This document shows, in pieces, positions 38,120-45,172 of a DNA stretch of 64,000 nucleotides. The notes beneath the pieces are model-generated. The model was not told where the DNA came from. It did not search any database and saw only the letters and a program-made list of their open reading frames with translations. Within the stretch, counting starts at the first letter, position 1, and each line of letters begins with the position of its first letter. Origin of the DNA: Myxococcales bacterium FL481. Its GTDB lineage: Bacteria > Myxococcota_A > Polyangia > Nannocystales > Nannocystaceae. Both the position numbers and the translations under genes were made by a program. The stretch covers positions 1 to 64,000 of the forward strand of contig QKPP01000059.1 of NCBI GenBank assembly GCA_006508105.1, given 5' to 3'.

Positions 38120-38504
38120 CGCTGTCGCCCGCCTGGCGTCGTTTGAGCGCGTCGATCGGGTGCGCGCCGATCGGCCGATGTCGCGCAAACCGAGGAGTCG
38201 CGCGGGCGTTCCGGCGCGGAGAAGGGGCACGTTGCGGCAGCGTCGCAGCGGCAAGCGCTGGGCCATCGCCACACGCGTGATGCGGACGCCCGATTCCACG
38301 GTGTGGTACGTGGACTTGGCCCGGGTTATCCACAGACAACGTAGGGTTGTCCACAGTCGATGAATTCTGTTGAGAGCCGATCGTTTTTGGTGGAAACACT
38401 GGATCTCGACCCGTACAGTCTGGGCCTCGTTCGCTACCGGGATCGACAGCGCGGCCGCCTTGTGGTCAACGCTCGATGTCGGGACGCGAGTGGACGGACG
38501 CTCT
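38120..38504. other. Intergenic region with paired DnaA-box-like sites
   Basis: About 385 bases upstream of the small hypothetical gene. The lower-GC stretch 38316-38400 holds two DnaA-box-like sites (separate entry) just before an ATG at 38360. A reading frame from that ATG reads through to 38596 and looks moderately protein-like, but its codon use weakens, so I do not call it. Confidence 0.4.
38326..38355 (+). promoter_or_regulatory. Tandem DnaA-box-like sites
   Basis: TTATCCACA at 38326-38334 is identical to the E. coli DnaA box; TTGTCCACA at 38347-38355 differs by one base. Both face the same way and start 21 bases apart, two helical turns. In 70% GC DNA such a pair is unlikely by chance. 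dnaA and dnaN are not in the window, so this is more likely a DnaA-regulated promoter or titration site than oriC. Confidence 0.55.
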
Positions 38505-38849
38505 ATGACACCACTTGGAACATTCGGGGTACGTGCCGGTCGCGACCGAGTTGCCGCGGTACTCACGGAGCACGTGGGGCCGCTCGTGGCGCGTGAGCGG
38601 GCCAACAACATCGCGCAGGCGCTGGCGTTCGCGGCAGCCGATCCGGTCTCGATCGCCACGGAAATGCTGCGCGGGGTGCCGATGGCCTCCAGCGCCGAGG
38701 CGGCTGATGTCGCCGCCGCGGTGACGCGAGCCTGGCACGGTCAGCCGGGCGTGGCTGAGGTGGGCGTGGCCAACAGCGCTCCCGAGTTGCCGCCAGCGAC
38801 CCCGCTGTTTCGCGGGGGCGCGCCTGAGGACCGCCTCGCGTTGCGCTAG
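38505..38849 (+). CDS. Small Ala-rich protein of unknown function
   Basis: 114 residues from ATG 38505; the frame stays open upstream to a TTG at 38370, so the start is uncertain. Third-position GC is strong from about 38580 onward, which supports coding. The helix-rich middle (ERANNIAQALAFAAADPVSIATEMLRG) and a Pro-rich end show no recognised domain. It lies shortly downstream of the paired DnaA-box-like sites. Confidence 0.5.
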   Translation: MTPLGTFGVRAGRDRVAAVLTEHVGPLVARERANNIAQALAFAAADPVSIATEMLRGVPMASSAEAADVAAAVTRAWHGQPGVAEVGVANSAPELPPATPLFRGGAPEDRLALR

Positions 38850-38882
38850 CGTCCTCCCGCCTGGCCGCATCGCCGGCCGCGG

Positions 38883-38907
38883 GCCGAGCCGAGCCGAGCC
38901 GAGCCGA
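38883..38907. repeat. Five-unit gccga tandem repeat
   Basis: Five perfect copies of gccga just after the small hypothetical gene. No function is evident. Confidence 0.8.
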
Positions 38908-39046
38908 GTTTCGACCGAGGGCTGACACCCGTCCCGGCGAACGCACGCGCGAACCGGTGACGCCCACGCGCCACGGCGCCGGCGCAGCGTCCGGCGCCAC
39001 CAATGGCCTCGTGGGGCGGGGGAAAGGCGATGTGCGCGATCTGCAC

Positions 39047-39210
39047 AGGTTCGATGCGACGGTTTGTCACGGTCGCAACGAACCTCGTCTCGTGGCGACT
39101 ATGTGCTCGGGTGCGGGGAATGGTCCCCGCTGGAGATGAACCGGGTGGGTTTTTCACTCCCACGTTCGGCGCTGGCCGCGAGGTGGTGTCGCGGTCAGCG
39201 CCGGGTTTTT
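39047..39210 (+). ncRNA. Structured RNA candidate ending in a terminator
   Basis: Three hairpins in series. First: aggttcg/cgaacct (7 bp), an A-A mismatch, then tgcgac/gtcgca (6 bp) with an 11-base loop (39047-39085). Second: gcgggga/tccccgc with loop atgg (39113-39130). Third: a 14-base stem ggcgctg-g-ccgcga / tcgcgg-t-cagcgcc with a seven-base loop, followed by gggttttt (39168-39210), a rho-independent terminator. The arrangement suits a small RNA or a riboswitch for the lipoprotein gene 238 bases downstream. No known riboswitch signature could be matched. Confidence 0.4.
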
Positions 39211-39447
39211 GGCCCGCGCTCGAGGAGTCGGTGTGCCGCATCTGCCCATCTGGAACCGCATCACCCAGGAGAAGGAGGTCGTCCGGACAGCATTTCAGAC
39301 CGTGCGCGGTCCCGATCACCGCGCCGTTTCACTGCCGCCAACCTTGGACCAAGCCTCGAGCCCCACGAGGGCACCAAACCTCTATACTCTCCAAGTACAG
39401 CCGCGAGTTCACTTCGCGGTGCGTGCCTCACCCGCCGGGCTGGCGCC

Positions 39448-40008
39448 ATGTCGATGCTTGCAGTTCGTCTCACGTCACTACTGGTTGCCTTGTCGGCCGT
39501 GGCTTGCGAGGAGCCCGTCGACCGTTCTCTCGTTCCCCGGGCTGTGGTCGACGTCGACCCGGTCGATGCACCGACGCGTTCCGTCGCTCGCCCCGGCCAT
39601 GTCTCAGCGGAAGCGACGATACCGCCAAACGAACCCGCCGATCTCGCACCGGACTCGGTCGGGACCGCGACGGTGGTCACGTGGCGTGAAGGCTGGGACT
39701 CGGCCGCGCAGTACGGACCGACAGTGACGCTCATGCGCTGCGAACTCGCAACGTTGCAGTGCTTGATCTCAGACGATCGGCTTGCGGTCGATCCGACGTC
39801 TAGCGCAAGCACGGCGACGGCCTGCGCGGAGGCTCTGGGACCTCGGTGCGCGCAGGGTCAAACGGCGCGGTTCGTCGGCGGTCGCTTCGACGACTGCCAG
39901 CTGGGTTTGCCGGCGTGCCTCGAGTCCTACGGCGATCCGGTGGCTTGTTCCGCCGTGTTCGCCTACTGTTTCGGCGGTGGTCAGGGTCGGTTCATCGAGC
40001 CGCGCTGA
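39448..40008 (+). CDS. Cys-rich lipoprotein next to the ECF sigma factor
   Basis: 186 residues. Signal peptide with lipobox SAVAC (Cys20), a Pro/Val-rich linker, then a Cys-rich C-terminal module: CELATLQC, then CAEALGPRC, then CQLGLPAC and finally CSAVFAYCF. Each is a C-x5-C or similar pair, predicted to be disulfide-linked in the periplasm. The same order of motifs occurs at the end of the anti-sigma-like protein at 40673-41797, so the two proteins appear related by module duplication. Function unknown; a redox or envelope-stress sensor is conceivable. ATG at 39448 is the signal-peptide start. Confidence 0.7.
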   Translation: MSMLAVRLTSLLVALSAVACEEPVDRSLVPRAVVDVDPVDAPTRSVARPGHVSAEATIPPNEPADLAPDSVGTATVVTWREGWDSAAQYGPTVTLMRCELATLQCLISDDRLAVDPTSSASTATACAEALGPRCAQGQTARFVGGRFDDCQLGLPACLESYGDPVACSAVFAYCFGGGQGRFIEPR

Positions 40009-40032
40009 ACCGACGCGGGGTGGCGAACGGTT

Positions 40033-40680
40033 TTGGCAGGGCAGCTCACTTTCGGCCGATTCGGGCGTCCGAGTTCCGCATTCGGTCCATTCTCCGCGGC
40101 AGCACCTGCGTTGACGGCAACGGGAACCGATTCGAGTCCTCGCGTCGCGGAGGAAGCCCGGCCGTCGTTCGAGGCGGTGTACCACCGGCATGTCGGATTT
40201 GTGTGGAGAACGCTACGACGACTCGGAATCCCGGCCGCCGAGCTCGAAGATGCCGTCCAGGACGTGTTTCTCATCCTTCATCGACGACTTGATGAATTCG
40301 ATCCCACCAAAGCCTCCATGCCGACTTGGCTCTATGGCATGGCTCGAGGCATTGCCGCGAATCGCCGGCGCAAGGCCGCTCGGGGGCGACGGCCAGACGG
40401 CGTGTCGCTCGTCCCGTCTTCGCCGCTGGGGCCAGAGCAACACGCGGAACGGGCGGAGGCCGAGCGGGTGGTGGGTGCGTTCCTCGACACGTTGTCGCCC
40501 GAGCGTCGGGCGGTGTTTGAGCTGTGCGAGGTCGAGGGGCTTCGTGGATCGGAGATCGCGAAGATCCTCGAGCTCAACGTCAATACCGTGCACACCCGCA
40601 TTCGCGCCGTGCGGGCCCTGTTCAAGACCTACCTGGCCCAGATGGCGACCGGGGCCGAGTCAGGCGTGAACCGTGGTTGA
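40033..40680 (+). CDS. ECF-type RNA polymerase sigma factor
   Basis: 215 residues. Sigma region 2 runs from FEAVYHRHVGFVW to PTWLYGMARGIAANRRRK (ELEDAVQDVFL is the conserved region 2 helix), and region 4 from LSPERRAVFELCEVEGLRGSEIAKIL to NTVHTRIRAVRALF, a helix-turn-helix that reads the -35 element. There is no region 1.1 or 3, as in ECF sigmas. The start is a TTG at 40033 in a low-complexity N-terminus and may be later. It overlaps its downstream partner by eight bases, a common sigma/anti-sigma arrangement. Confidence 0.9.
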   Translation: MAGQLTFGRFGRPSSAFGPFSAAAPALTATGTDSSPRVAEEARPSFEAVYHRHVGFVWRTLRRLGIPAAELEDAVQDVFLILHRRLDEFDPTKASMPTWLYGMARGIAANRRRKAARGRRPDGVSLVPSSPLGPEQHAERAEAERVVGAFLDTLSPERRAVFELCEVEGLRGSEIAKILELNVNTVHTRIRAVRALFKTYLAQMATGAESGVNRG

Positions 40681-41797
40681 CACGAACCCGCACCCACGTG
40701 ATGGGGCCGCTTGGGTGGCGGACTATCGACGCTCGCTCGGTCCTTCGGCGGCCCAACAAGAGCGCGTGCTGGCGGCGTTGCGGGAGCGGGCGGCCCTCGA
40801 GCCCCCGCGCGCCGAGGCGAGTACGCGGCAGCGGAACGGGCGGGGTTGGTTCGCCGCAGCGGCGGGGGTTGTCGCGACCGCGGCCGCCGTGCTCGTGGTT
40901 TGGGGACAACAGCTACCGGCGCCGCCGGACAACGCGGTGTCCACCGGGGGCGACGCACCGACCACGGCCGTGGCCCGACAGCAACCCTTGCCCGTGACGA
41001 CGCTTCGGGGCGCCAGCGCCGGCTCCCGCTGGCCCGTGCCCGAGTCGGCGGCGGCGACCCGGCCGGTGCCGAGTCCCCAAGACCCCGCGTTCGAGGCGGC
41101 CGCGTCCGGGCCCCGCGAGCAGGGGACGGCGCGCCGGGACGCAAGCGAGGCGTCGGCGTCGCGGCGACCCGTGTCCGCTCCATCCACCGGTCCTGCGTCG
41201 GGCGTGCTCGCTGAGAGCGAGTCGAGCTTGCTCAGCGATGCGGCTGCCGGCGCCTTGTCGCCGAACGTCGCCCGAGGCGGTGCGGTCTTCGGAACCGCCC
41301 AGGATCGATCGCGGGGAACCGCCGTCGTGGCGGGTCAACCCGCTTCGCAGGTGCTCCGGCCGGTGACGGAGGAGGGCGCGGCCGGTCCCGAGCCGGAGCG
41401 CGCGTCGGCGGGAAGGCCCGGGCTGCGCTGCCGCGAGCGCTACAAGGCTTGCTCGGATAACGTGCGGCTCGAAGCACTGCACACCAAGTGTCGTGACGAC
41501 TACGCGACTTGTGTGGCCGAGCGGGACCGCATCTCGTTTGAGGATGCGCTGGAGGTGCTCGAGATCGGTTGTGAGCTCGATACGCTGACCTGCTTGGTGC
41601 GTGGCGAGTCGCCCGCGCAGGTGTGTGGTCAGCTCGCGGTGCCCGTGTGTACTGCTCGCGCGAGCGCTCGGGACGAAGCGCGCGAGCGCAGTTGTGTTCG
41701 GGCGTTGGCGACATGCGTCGCTGGCGAGGCCGAGCTCGCAGCGTGTGCCAGCGACTTCGCACAGTGTTTCGCGCCCGCCCCCGCCGTCGTGCCGTAG
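40673..41797 (+). CDS. Membrane protein with Cys-rich periplasmic domain, probable anti-sigma factor
   Basis: 374 residues. An N-terminal cytosolic stretch of about 55 residues includes a helix (AAWVADYRRSLGPSAAQQERVLAALRE) that could bind the sigma factor. One membrane segment (AAAAGVVATAAAVLVVW) follows, then an Ala/Pro/Ser linker, then a Cys-rich module (C-x5-C pairs: CRERYKAC, CRDDYATC, CELDTLTC, CGQLAVPVC, CVRALATC, CASDFAQCF). GTG start at 40673 overlaps the sigma stop. I see no canonical zinc-binding anti-sigma HxxxCxxC motif, so the assignment rests on synteny and topology. Confidence 0.65.
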   Translation: MVDTNPHPRDGAAWVADYRRSLGPSAAQQERVLAALRERAALEPPRAEASTRQRNGRGWFAAAAGVVATAAAVLVVWGQQLPAPPDNAVSTGGDAPTTAVARQQPLPVTTLRGASAGSRWPVPESAAATRPVPSPQDPAFEAAASGPREQGTARRDASEASASRRPVSAPSTGPASGVLAESESSLLSDAAAGALSPNVARGGAVFGTAQDRSRGTAVVAGQPASQVLRPVTEEGAAGPEPERASAGRPGLRCRERYKACSDNVRLEALHTKCRDDYATCVAERDRISFEDALEVLEIGCELDTLTCLVRGESPAQVCGQLAVPVCTARASARDEARERSCVRALATCVAGEAELAACASDFAQCFAPAPAVVP

Positions 41798-41806
41798 GTC
41801 CCCGAC

Positions 41807-42448
41807 TCACTCGAACAGGCGCGTGTCGAGGCAATCGTATCCGGTCACCGGGACGCGCCGAGCGGCACAGAGCGGGTAGGCGTGGGCGAACAGCGACCAG
41901 ACCATCACGTCTTGAATGTCGCCGTTCGCGTTGGTGAAACGCCGCGCCAGGGTCGCTTCGTGGGTGAACCCCAGCTTTTGCGCCAGTCGAACACTGGCGG
42001 CGTTGATCGGCGAACAGTTCAGTTCGACCCGATCGACCCCATCGAGCTCGAATGCCACGCGAACCATGGCTGCGCTGGCCTCGAACCCGTAGCCCCGTCT
42101 CGTGTGAGCGCTGTCGATCCAGTAGCCGATCTCGCGGCGCCCGTCGCCCAACCGGTCGAGCAGCATGACCTCCCCCACGAGATCGCCCCCGGCCGCCCCG
42201 AACACGGCATAGCGGTAGTGTTCGTCCCGATCAAAGCCGGACCGCAGTTCACGAAGCCATTGGGCGGTCGCTGCAAGAGACCGTGGCTCATGCTTCATGA
42301 ACGGAATGAAGGGGCGCATGTCCGCATCTGAGCGATCGAGGCTCGCACGGAGCCGGGGGGCGTCGCGCGGCGCCCAGGGCCGCAGCCGCAGGCGGGCGGT
42401 CTCGAGTCGATACGCTGGACCGGCCGTGTGCTCGGGGCTTCGCGCCAT
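41807..42448 (-). CDS. GNAT-family N-acetyltransferase (RimJ/RimL-like)
   Basis: 213 residues. N-acetyltransferase fold: RLETARLRLRPW at the start, GEVMLLDRLGDGRREIGYWID, then RRGYGFEAS in the acetyl-CoA pyrophosphate loop (R/Q-x-x-G-x-G/A) and ELNCSPINAASVRLAQKLGFTHEA near the end. This pattern is that of the Acetyltransf_3 group that acetylates protein N-termini, ribosomal proteins or small amines. The ATG at 42448 is used because the open frame upstream runs over the tRNA-His gene. Confidence 0.9.
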   Translation of the reverse strand: MARSPEHTAGPAYRLETARLRLRPWAPRDAPRLRASLDRSDADMRPFIPFMKHEPRSLAATAQWLRELRSGFDRDEHYRYAVFGAAGGDLVGEVMLLDRLGDGRREIGYWIDSAHTRRGYGFEASAAMVRVAFELDGVDRVELNCSPINAASVRLAQKLGFTHEATLARRFTNANGDIQDVMVWSLFAHAYPLCAARRVPVTGYDCLDTRLFE

Positions 42449-42569
42449 CCGCCGATGGTAGTCCGCTCGGATCGACACGACAATGCACGCCTGGGGGCCT
42501 CGACGTCGCGTGGGGCCCGTTGCACCGTCGGTTCTATCCGGGCGACCGGATGCCTCGAGGGGAGGGCGG

Positions 42570-42644
42570 GGCGAGTAATGGGATTCGAACCCACGACTTC
42601 CTGGACCACAACCAGGCGCTCTAACCAACTGAGCTATACTCGCC
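42570..42644 (-). tRNA. trnH: tRNA-His (GUG)
   Basis: Cloverleaf on the minus strand: eight-base-pair acceptor arm including the G-1:C73 pair unique to tRNA-His, D arm with AGTTGG, anticodon loop TTGTGGT with anticodon GTG in a cctgg/ccagg stem, and TTCGAAT T loop. CCA is not encoded. Total 75 bases. Confidence 0.96.
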
Positions 42645-42809
42645 GTCGGAGCGCGAACTCCTAGCACGCCTTGTTTTGGCGGCCAAGTGCAAGCCTTGAG
42701 CGCTGCGCGGGCTGCGTTGAGCCGGCGGCCGTCGATTGCGCCGCGGGCGGCGTGGTACGGTCGAGCTGCTGCTACGCGCGCCCTGGGATGGGCGTCCAGG
42801 AGTCACGTG

Positions 42810-44243
42810 ATGCTTGGCAAGTTGCTTCTCGCACCGATCTTGGCCCTCACGTTGTGGGCCGACGACCCGTTCCGCTTCGAGTTCGCCAGTCAGACCGATG
42901 CTCGGGGCGAGGTGTATCTCGTCGTCCACGCGAACGAGACCGAGTCGGGGGTCGAGGTACGGGTGGAGGGGGACGATGGCCGCGTCGTTCGCAAGGTGAT
43001 CGACGCCAAGGCGGGGCGACAGTACCGGCTCACCTGGAAGCAGAGCAAACCCCAGGTTCACTACCAAGTGGAGATCCGCGGGGCCGAGCTGGCCACGGAC
43101 TTCTCGTTCGATGTCCGCCGCGCGGTTGCGGGCGGCACGGTCAAAGCACCGACTTTGTTGTCTTCGCCCGGGGACATCGTGGACGAGCATCAGGCTCGCT
43201 ACAAGACCTCCTTCACCATGACCAACTACCAGTTTCGTGTCTTCAACACGGACGGCGAGATGGTGGAGGACCAGTTGGTGACGGACAAAGTGGTCGAGGC
43301 TGGTGAGACGATCTCATTGACCTGGAGCAATCCGGACGAGGTGTTCTTGCTCCAACTGCGCGGCGAGGACGAAGCCGGGCGCTACGCGGAAGCGACCCAC
43401 GTGCCCTGGTCGGCTGAGATCCCCCACACCGAGGTGCACTTCGACAGCGGGAAGTGGGACATCAAAAAAGACCAAGAACCGCAGCTCGACGAGGCGTTTG
43501 CCATCTTGGTGCATGAGCTCGCGGGCATCGATCGCGCGAACGAGGCCGTCAAGAAGAATCTCCAGACGCAGCTGTATATCGTGGGGTACACCGACACCGT
43601 GGGGTCAGCCGGAGACAACCAAAAGCTCTCGCACAACCGCGCCCGTGCGATCGCGCAGTACTTTCACGACAAGGGGGCGTGGTGTGAGATCTACTTCGCG
43701 GGGATGGGTGAGCGGGGGTTGGCGGTCCAAACCGGAGACAACGTCGACCAAGTGCAAAACCGGCGGGCTCGGTACTTGATGGGCGTGGACGCGGCCCCAA
43801 CGTCGAGCGACCTCCCGCGCGACTGGAAGCTCCTCGCGGGGGCGCGCCAACGTCAGCTCGACACGCTGCCGCCGCTGCCGCAAAGCTACCTCGATAAGAA
43901 AGCGTCCGAGCGCGAAGCGAGAATCGCGAAGTTCGGCGGGGCAGGATCGTCGGGCTCTTCGGCCGACGACGATGGTGATGACCCGGGCAACTCAAATCGT
44001 CGCGGCGGGGGAGATGATGATGTGGATCTCGATCCGCTGGGTGACGGCGGCCCCCCGCCGGTGGACGGGGCACCGGGAGGGACGGCCAAAGGATGTCGTG
44101 TGGCGGGGTCGACCGAGAGCTCCTGGCCCGGTGCCGGCCTTGGCTGGGCAGTTCTGATGGTTGCAGCTGCGCGACGTCGTCGCCGCCGCGACGGACCCGG
44201 CTTCGCCGGGTGGGTGATCAGCCGGCGCCGAGATCGCGCCTGA
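42810..44243 (+). CDS. OmpA-family protein with MYXO-CTERM-like C-terminus
   Basis: 477 residues. Hydrophobic N-terminal signal peptide (MLGKLLLAPILALTLW). Two beta-rich domains precede an OmpA-type peptidoglycan-binding domain near residues 205-325: EVHFDSGKWDI, IVGYTDTVG, LSHNRARAIAQYF and QNRRARYLM, with the Asp and Arg needed to bind diaminopimelate. An acidic Gly-rich stretch leads to GCRVAGSTESSWPGAGLGWAVLMVAAARRRRRR: a Cys-Gly region, hydrophobic helix and Arg cluster, the layout of MYXO-CTERM sorting signals, here with about 19 extra residues after the Arg run. ATG 42810 is the start. Confidence 0.75.
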   Translation: MLGKLLLAPILALTLWADDPFRFEFASQTDARGEVYLVVHANETESGVEVRVEGDDGRVVRKVIDAKAGRQYRLTWKQSKPQVHYQVEIRGAELATDFSFDVRRAVAGGTVKAPTLLSSPGDIVDEHQARYKTSFTMTNYQFRVFNTDGEMVEDQLVTDKVVEAGETISLTWSNPDEVFLLQLRGEDEAGRYAEATHVPWSAEIPHTEVHFDSGKWDIKKDQEPQLDEAFAILVHELAGIDRANEAVKKNLQTQLYIVGYTDTVGSAGDNQKLSHNRARAIAQYFHDKGAWCEIYFAGMGERGLAVQTGDNVDQVQNRRARYLMGVDAAPTSSDLPRDWKLLAGARQRQLDTLPPLPQSYLDKKASEREARIAKFGGAGSSGSSADDDGDDPGNSNRRGGGDDDVDLDPLGDGGPPPVDGAPGGTAKGCRVAGSTESSWPGAGLGWAVLMVAAARRRRRRDGPGFAGWVISRRRDRA

Positions 44244-44270
44244 AATCACGCGAGCGCCTGCTACCCTCGG

Positions 44271-44918
44271 ATGAACGTGGGTGTGGAGCCTTCACCCGAC
44301 GCCGTTCGTCTCCCGCCGGGTGAAGTTGCGCGCGTCCAGAACCTATCGCGTCTTGCGGGCCGGACGTGGCTGCTACGGGGAGCGGTGGTGGTCGTGTGGT
44401 TCGCGGTGGCCCTTGTGATGGGCGGTGGATCGGCTTTGATCTTCGCGTACCACGATGTCGCGGGGATCATCGCGTTGTCCGGGGTGTTCCTGGGGCTGCT
44501 CGCGCCGGTGGCCACGGTGGCGGTGCGTCGCCTCAATGGGTTGTACAGCGAGCGGCGATTGGCGCTTTACCCCCCGGTGGGCGACGACATCGAGCGGTTG
44601 ACGCCGACCTGGCGCGAGCCCGTGCTCGAGACCCGTCTCGCTCGCTCGACGATCGAGGGCCTCGATGATGGAGCGCTCGCCGTGCGAGCGGCTTGCCACT
44701 ACCTAGAGTATCTGGAGGCAGCGTCCGGAGCGGTCCGCCAAGCGCTGACGGACGCTGGTGTAGGCCCGGGTCCGATTCGCGAGATCGTGTTTCGGGGCGA
44801 CGGCGAGGCCTCGGTCCAAGGCGAGCTCTCGCAGCGCCGGCAGCAAGAGCTGCTGCTGCACCTTGAGCGGTTTGAGCACGCGTTGTGGCACGCGGCGCGA
44901 GAAGACCCGTACCGTTAG
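44271..44918 (+). CDS. Two-helix membrane protein of unknown function
   Basis: 215 residues. Two membrane segments (about residues 37-58 and 63-85) are followed by a cytosolic region with a long helix and an acidic C-terminus (ELSQRRQQELLLHLERFEHALWH). No known domain is recognised. It lies 27 bases after the OmpA-family gene and may be co-transcribed. Confidence 0.6.
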   Translation: MNVGVEPSPDAVRLPPGEVARVQNLSRLAGRTWLLRGAVVVVWFAVALVMGGGSALIFAYHDVAGIIALSGVFLGLLAPVATVAVRRLNGLYSERRLALYPPVGDDIERLTPTWREPVLETRLARSTIEGLDDGALAVRAACHYLEYLEAASGAVRQALTDAGVGPGPIREIVFRGDGEASVQGELSQRRQQELLLHLERFEHALWHAAREDPYR

Positions 44919-45172
44919 CGGTCCGCCCGCGAGCTTTTGGTCGCGTTCGTGGGGAGCATCGAACACGCGATGCCTGACCGCTGGGCCGACGCCGGTGCAC
45001 GGCGTTTGGCGAGCTGTCTCGCGACCGGGCGGCGCGGCGAGTCGGCTCGCTTCGTGTCGGCTCCGAGAAGACGGACCCTCGGCACCTACCAGTAGGTAGC
45101 GCACAAGCCTCCGCCGCGACCGCTGTCCATCGAAGCTCGTCGACGACTCGCTCCAGAGACTCGCGATGTCGT

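Larger units (their letters stand above)
38850..39447. other. Gene-free region with structured RNA candidate
   Basis: About 600 bases. It holds five copies of gccga (38883-38907), a strong hairpin (39047-39085), a second hairpin (39113-39130), and a terminator-like hairpin (39168-39210). A TATACT at 39383-39388 may be a -10 for the following lipoprotein gene. Open frames in this stretch look like chance frames. Confidence 0.5.

Noticed and set aside
38360-38596. Alternative reading frame beginning at an ATG near the DnaA-box-like sites
   Set aside because: Protein-like at first, but codon use weakens and the other frame has stronger GC3 from 38580 on; kept only as a note.
39041-39140. c-di-GMP (GEMM) riboswitch in the structured RNA region
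   Set aside because: The GGCAAACC and GAAA tetraloop consensus parts are missing; only the general hairpin pattern is similar.
39149-39165. gggtggg...ctccca stretch as a second terminator
   Set aside because: T-run lies inside the loop, not after the stem; the true terminator is at 39168-39210.
42449-42667. N-terminal extension of the GNAT gene through the tRNA-His region
   Set aside because: It runs antisense-free across the tRNA and its composition is not protein-like; the ATG at 42448 gives a complete family fold.
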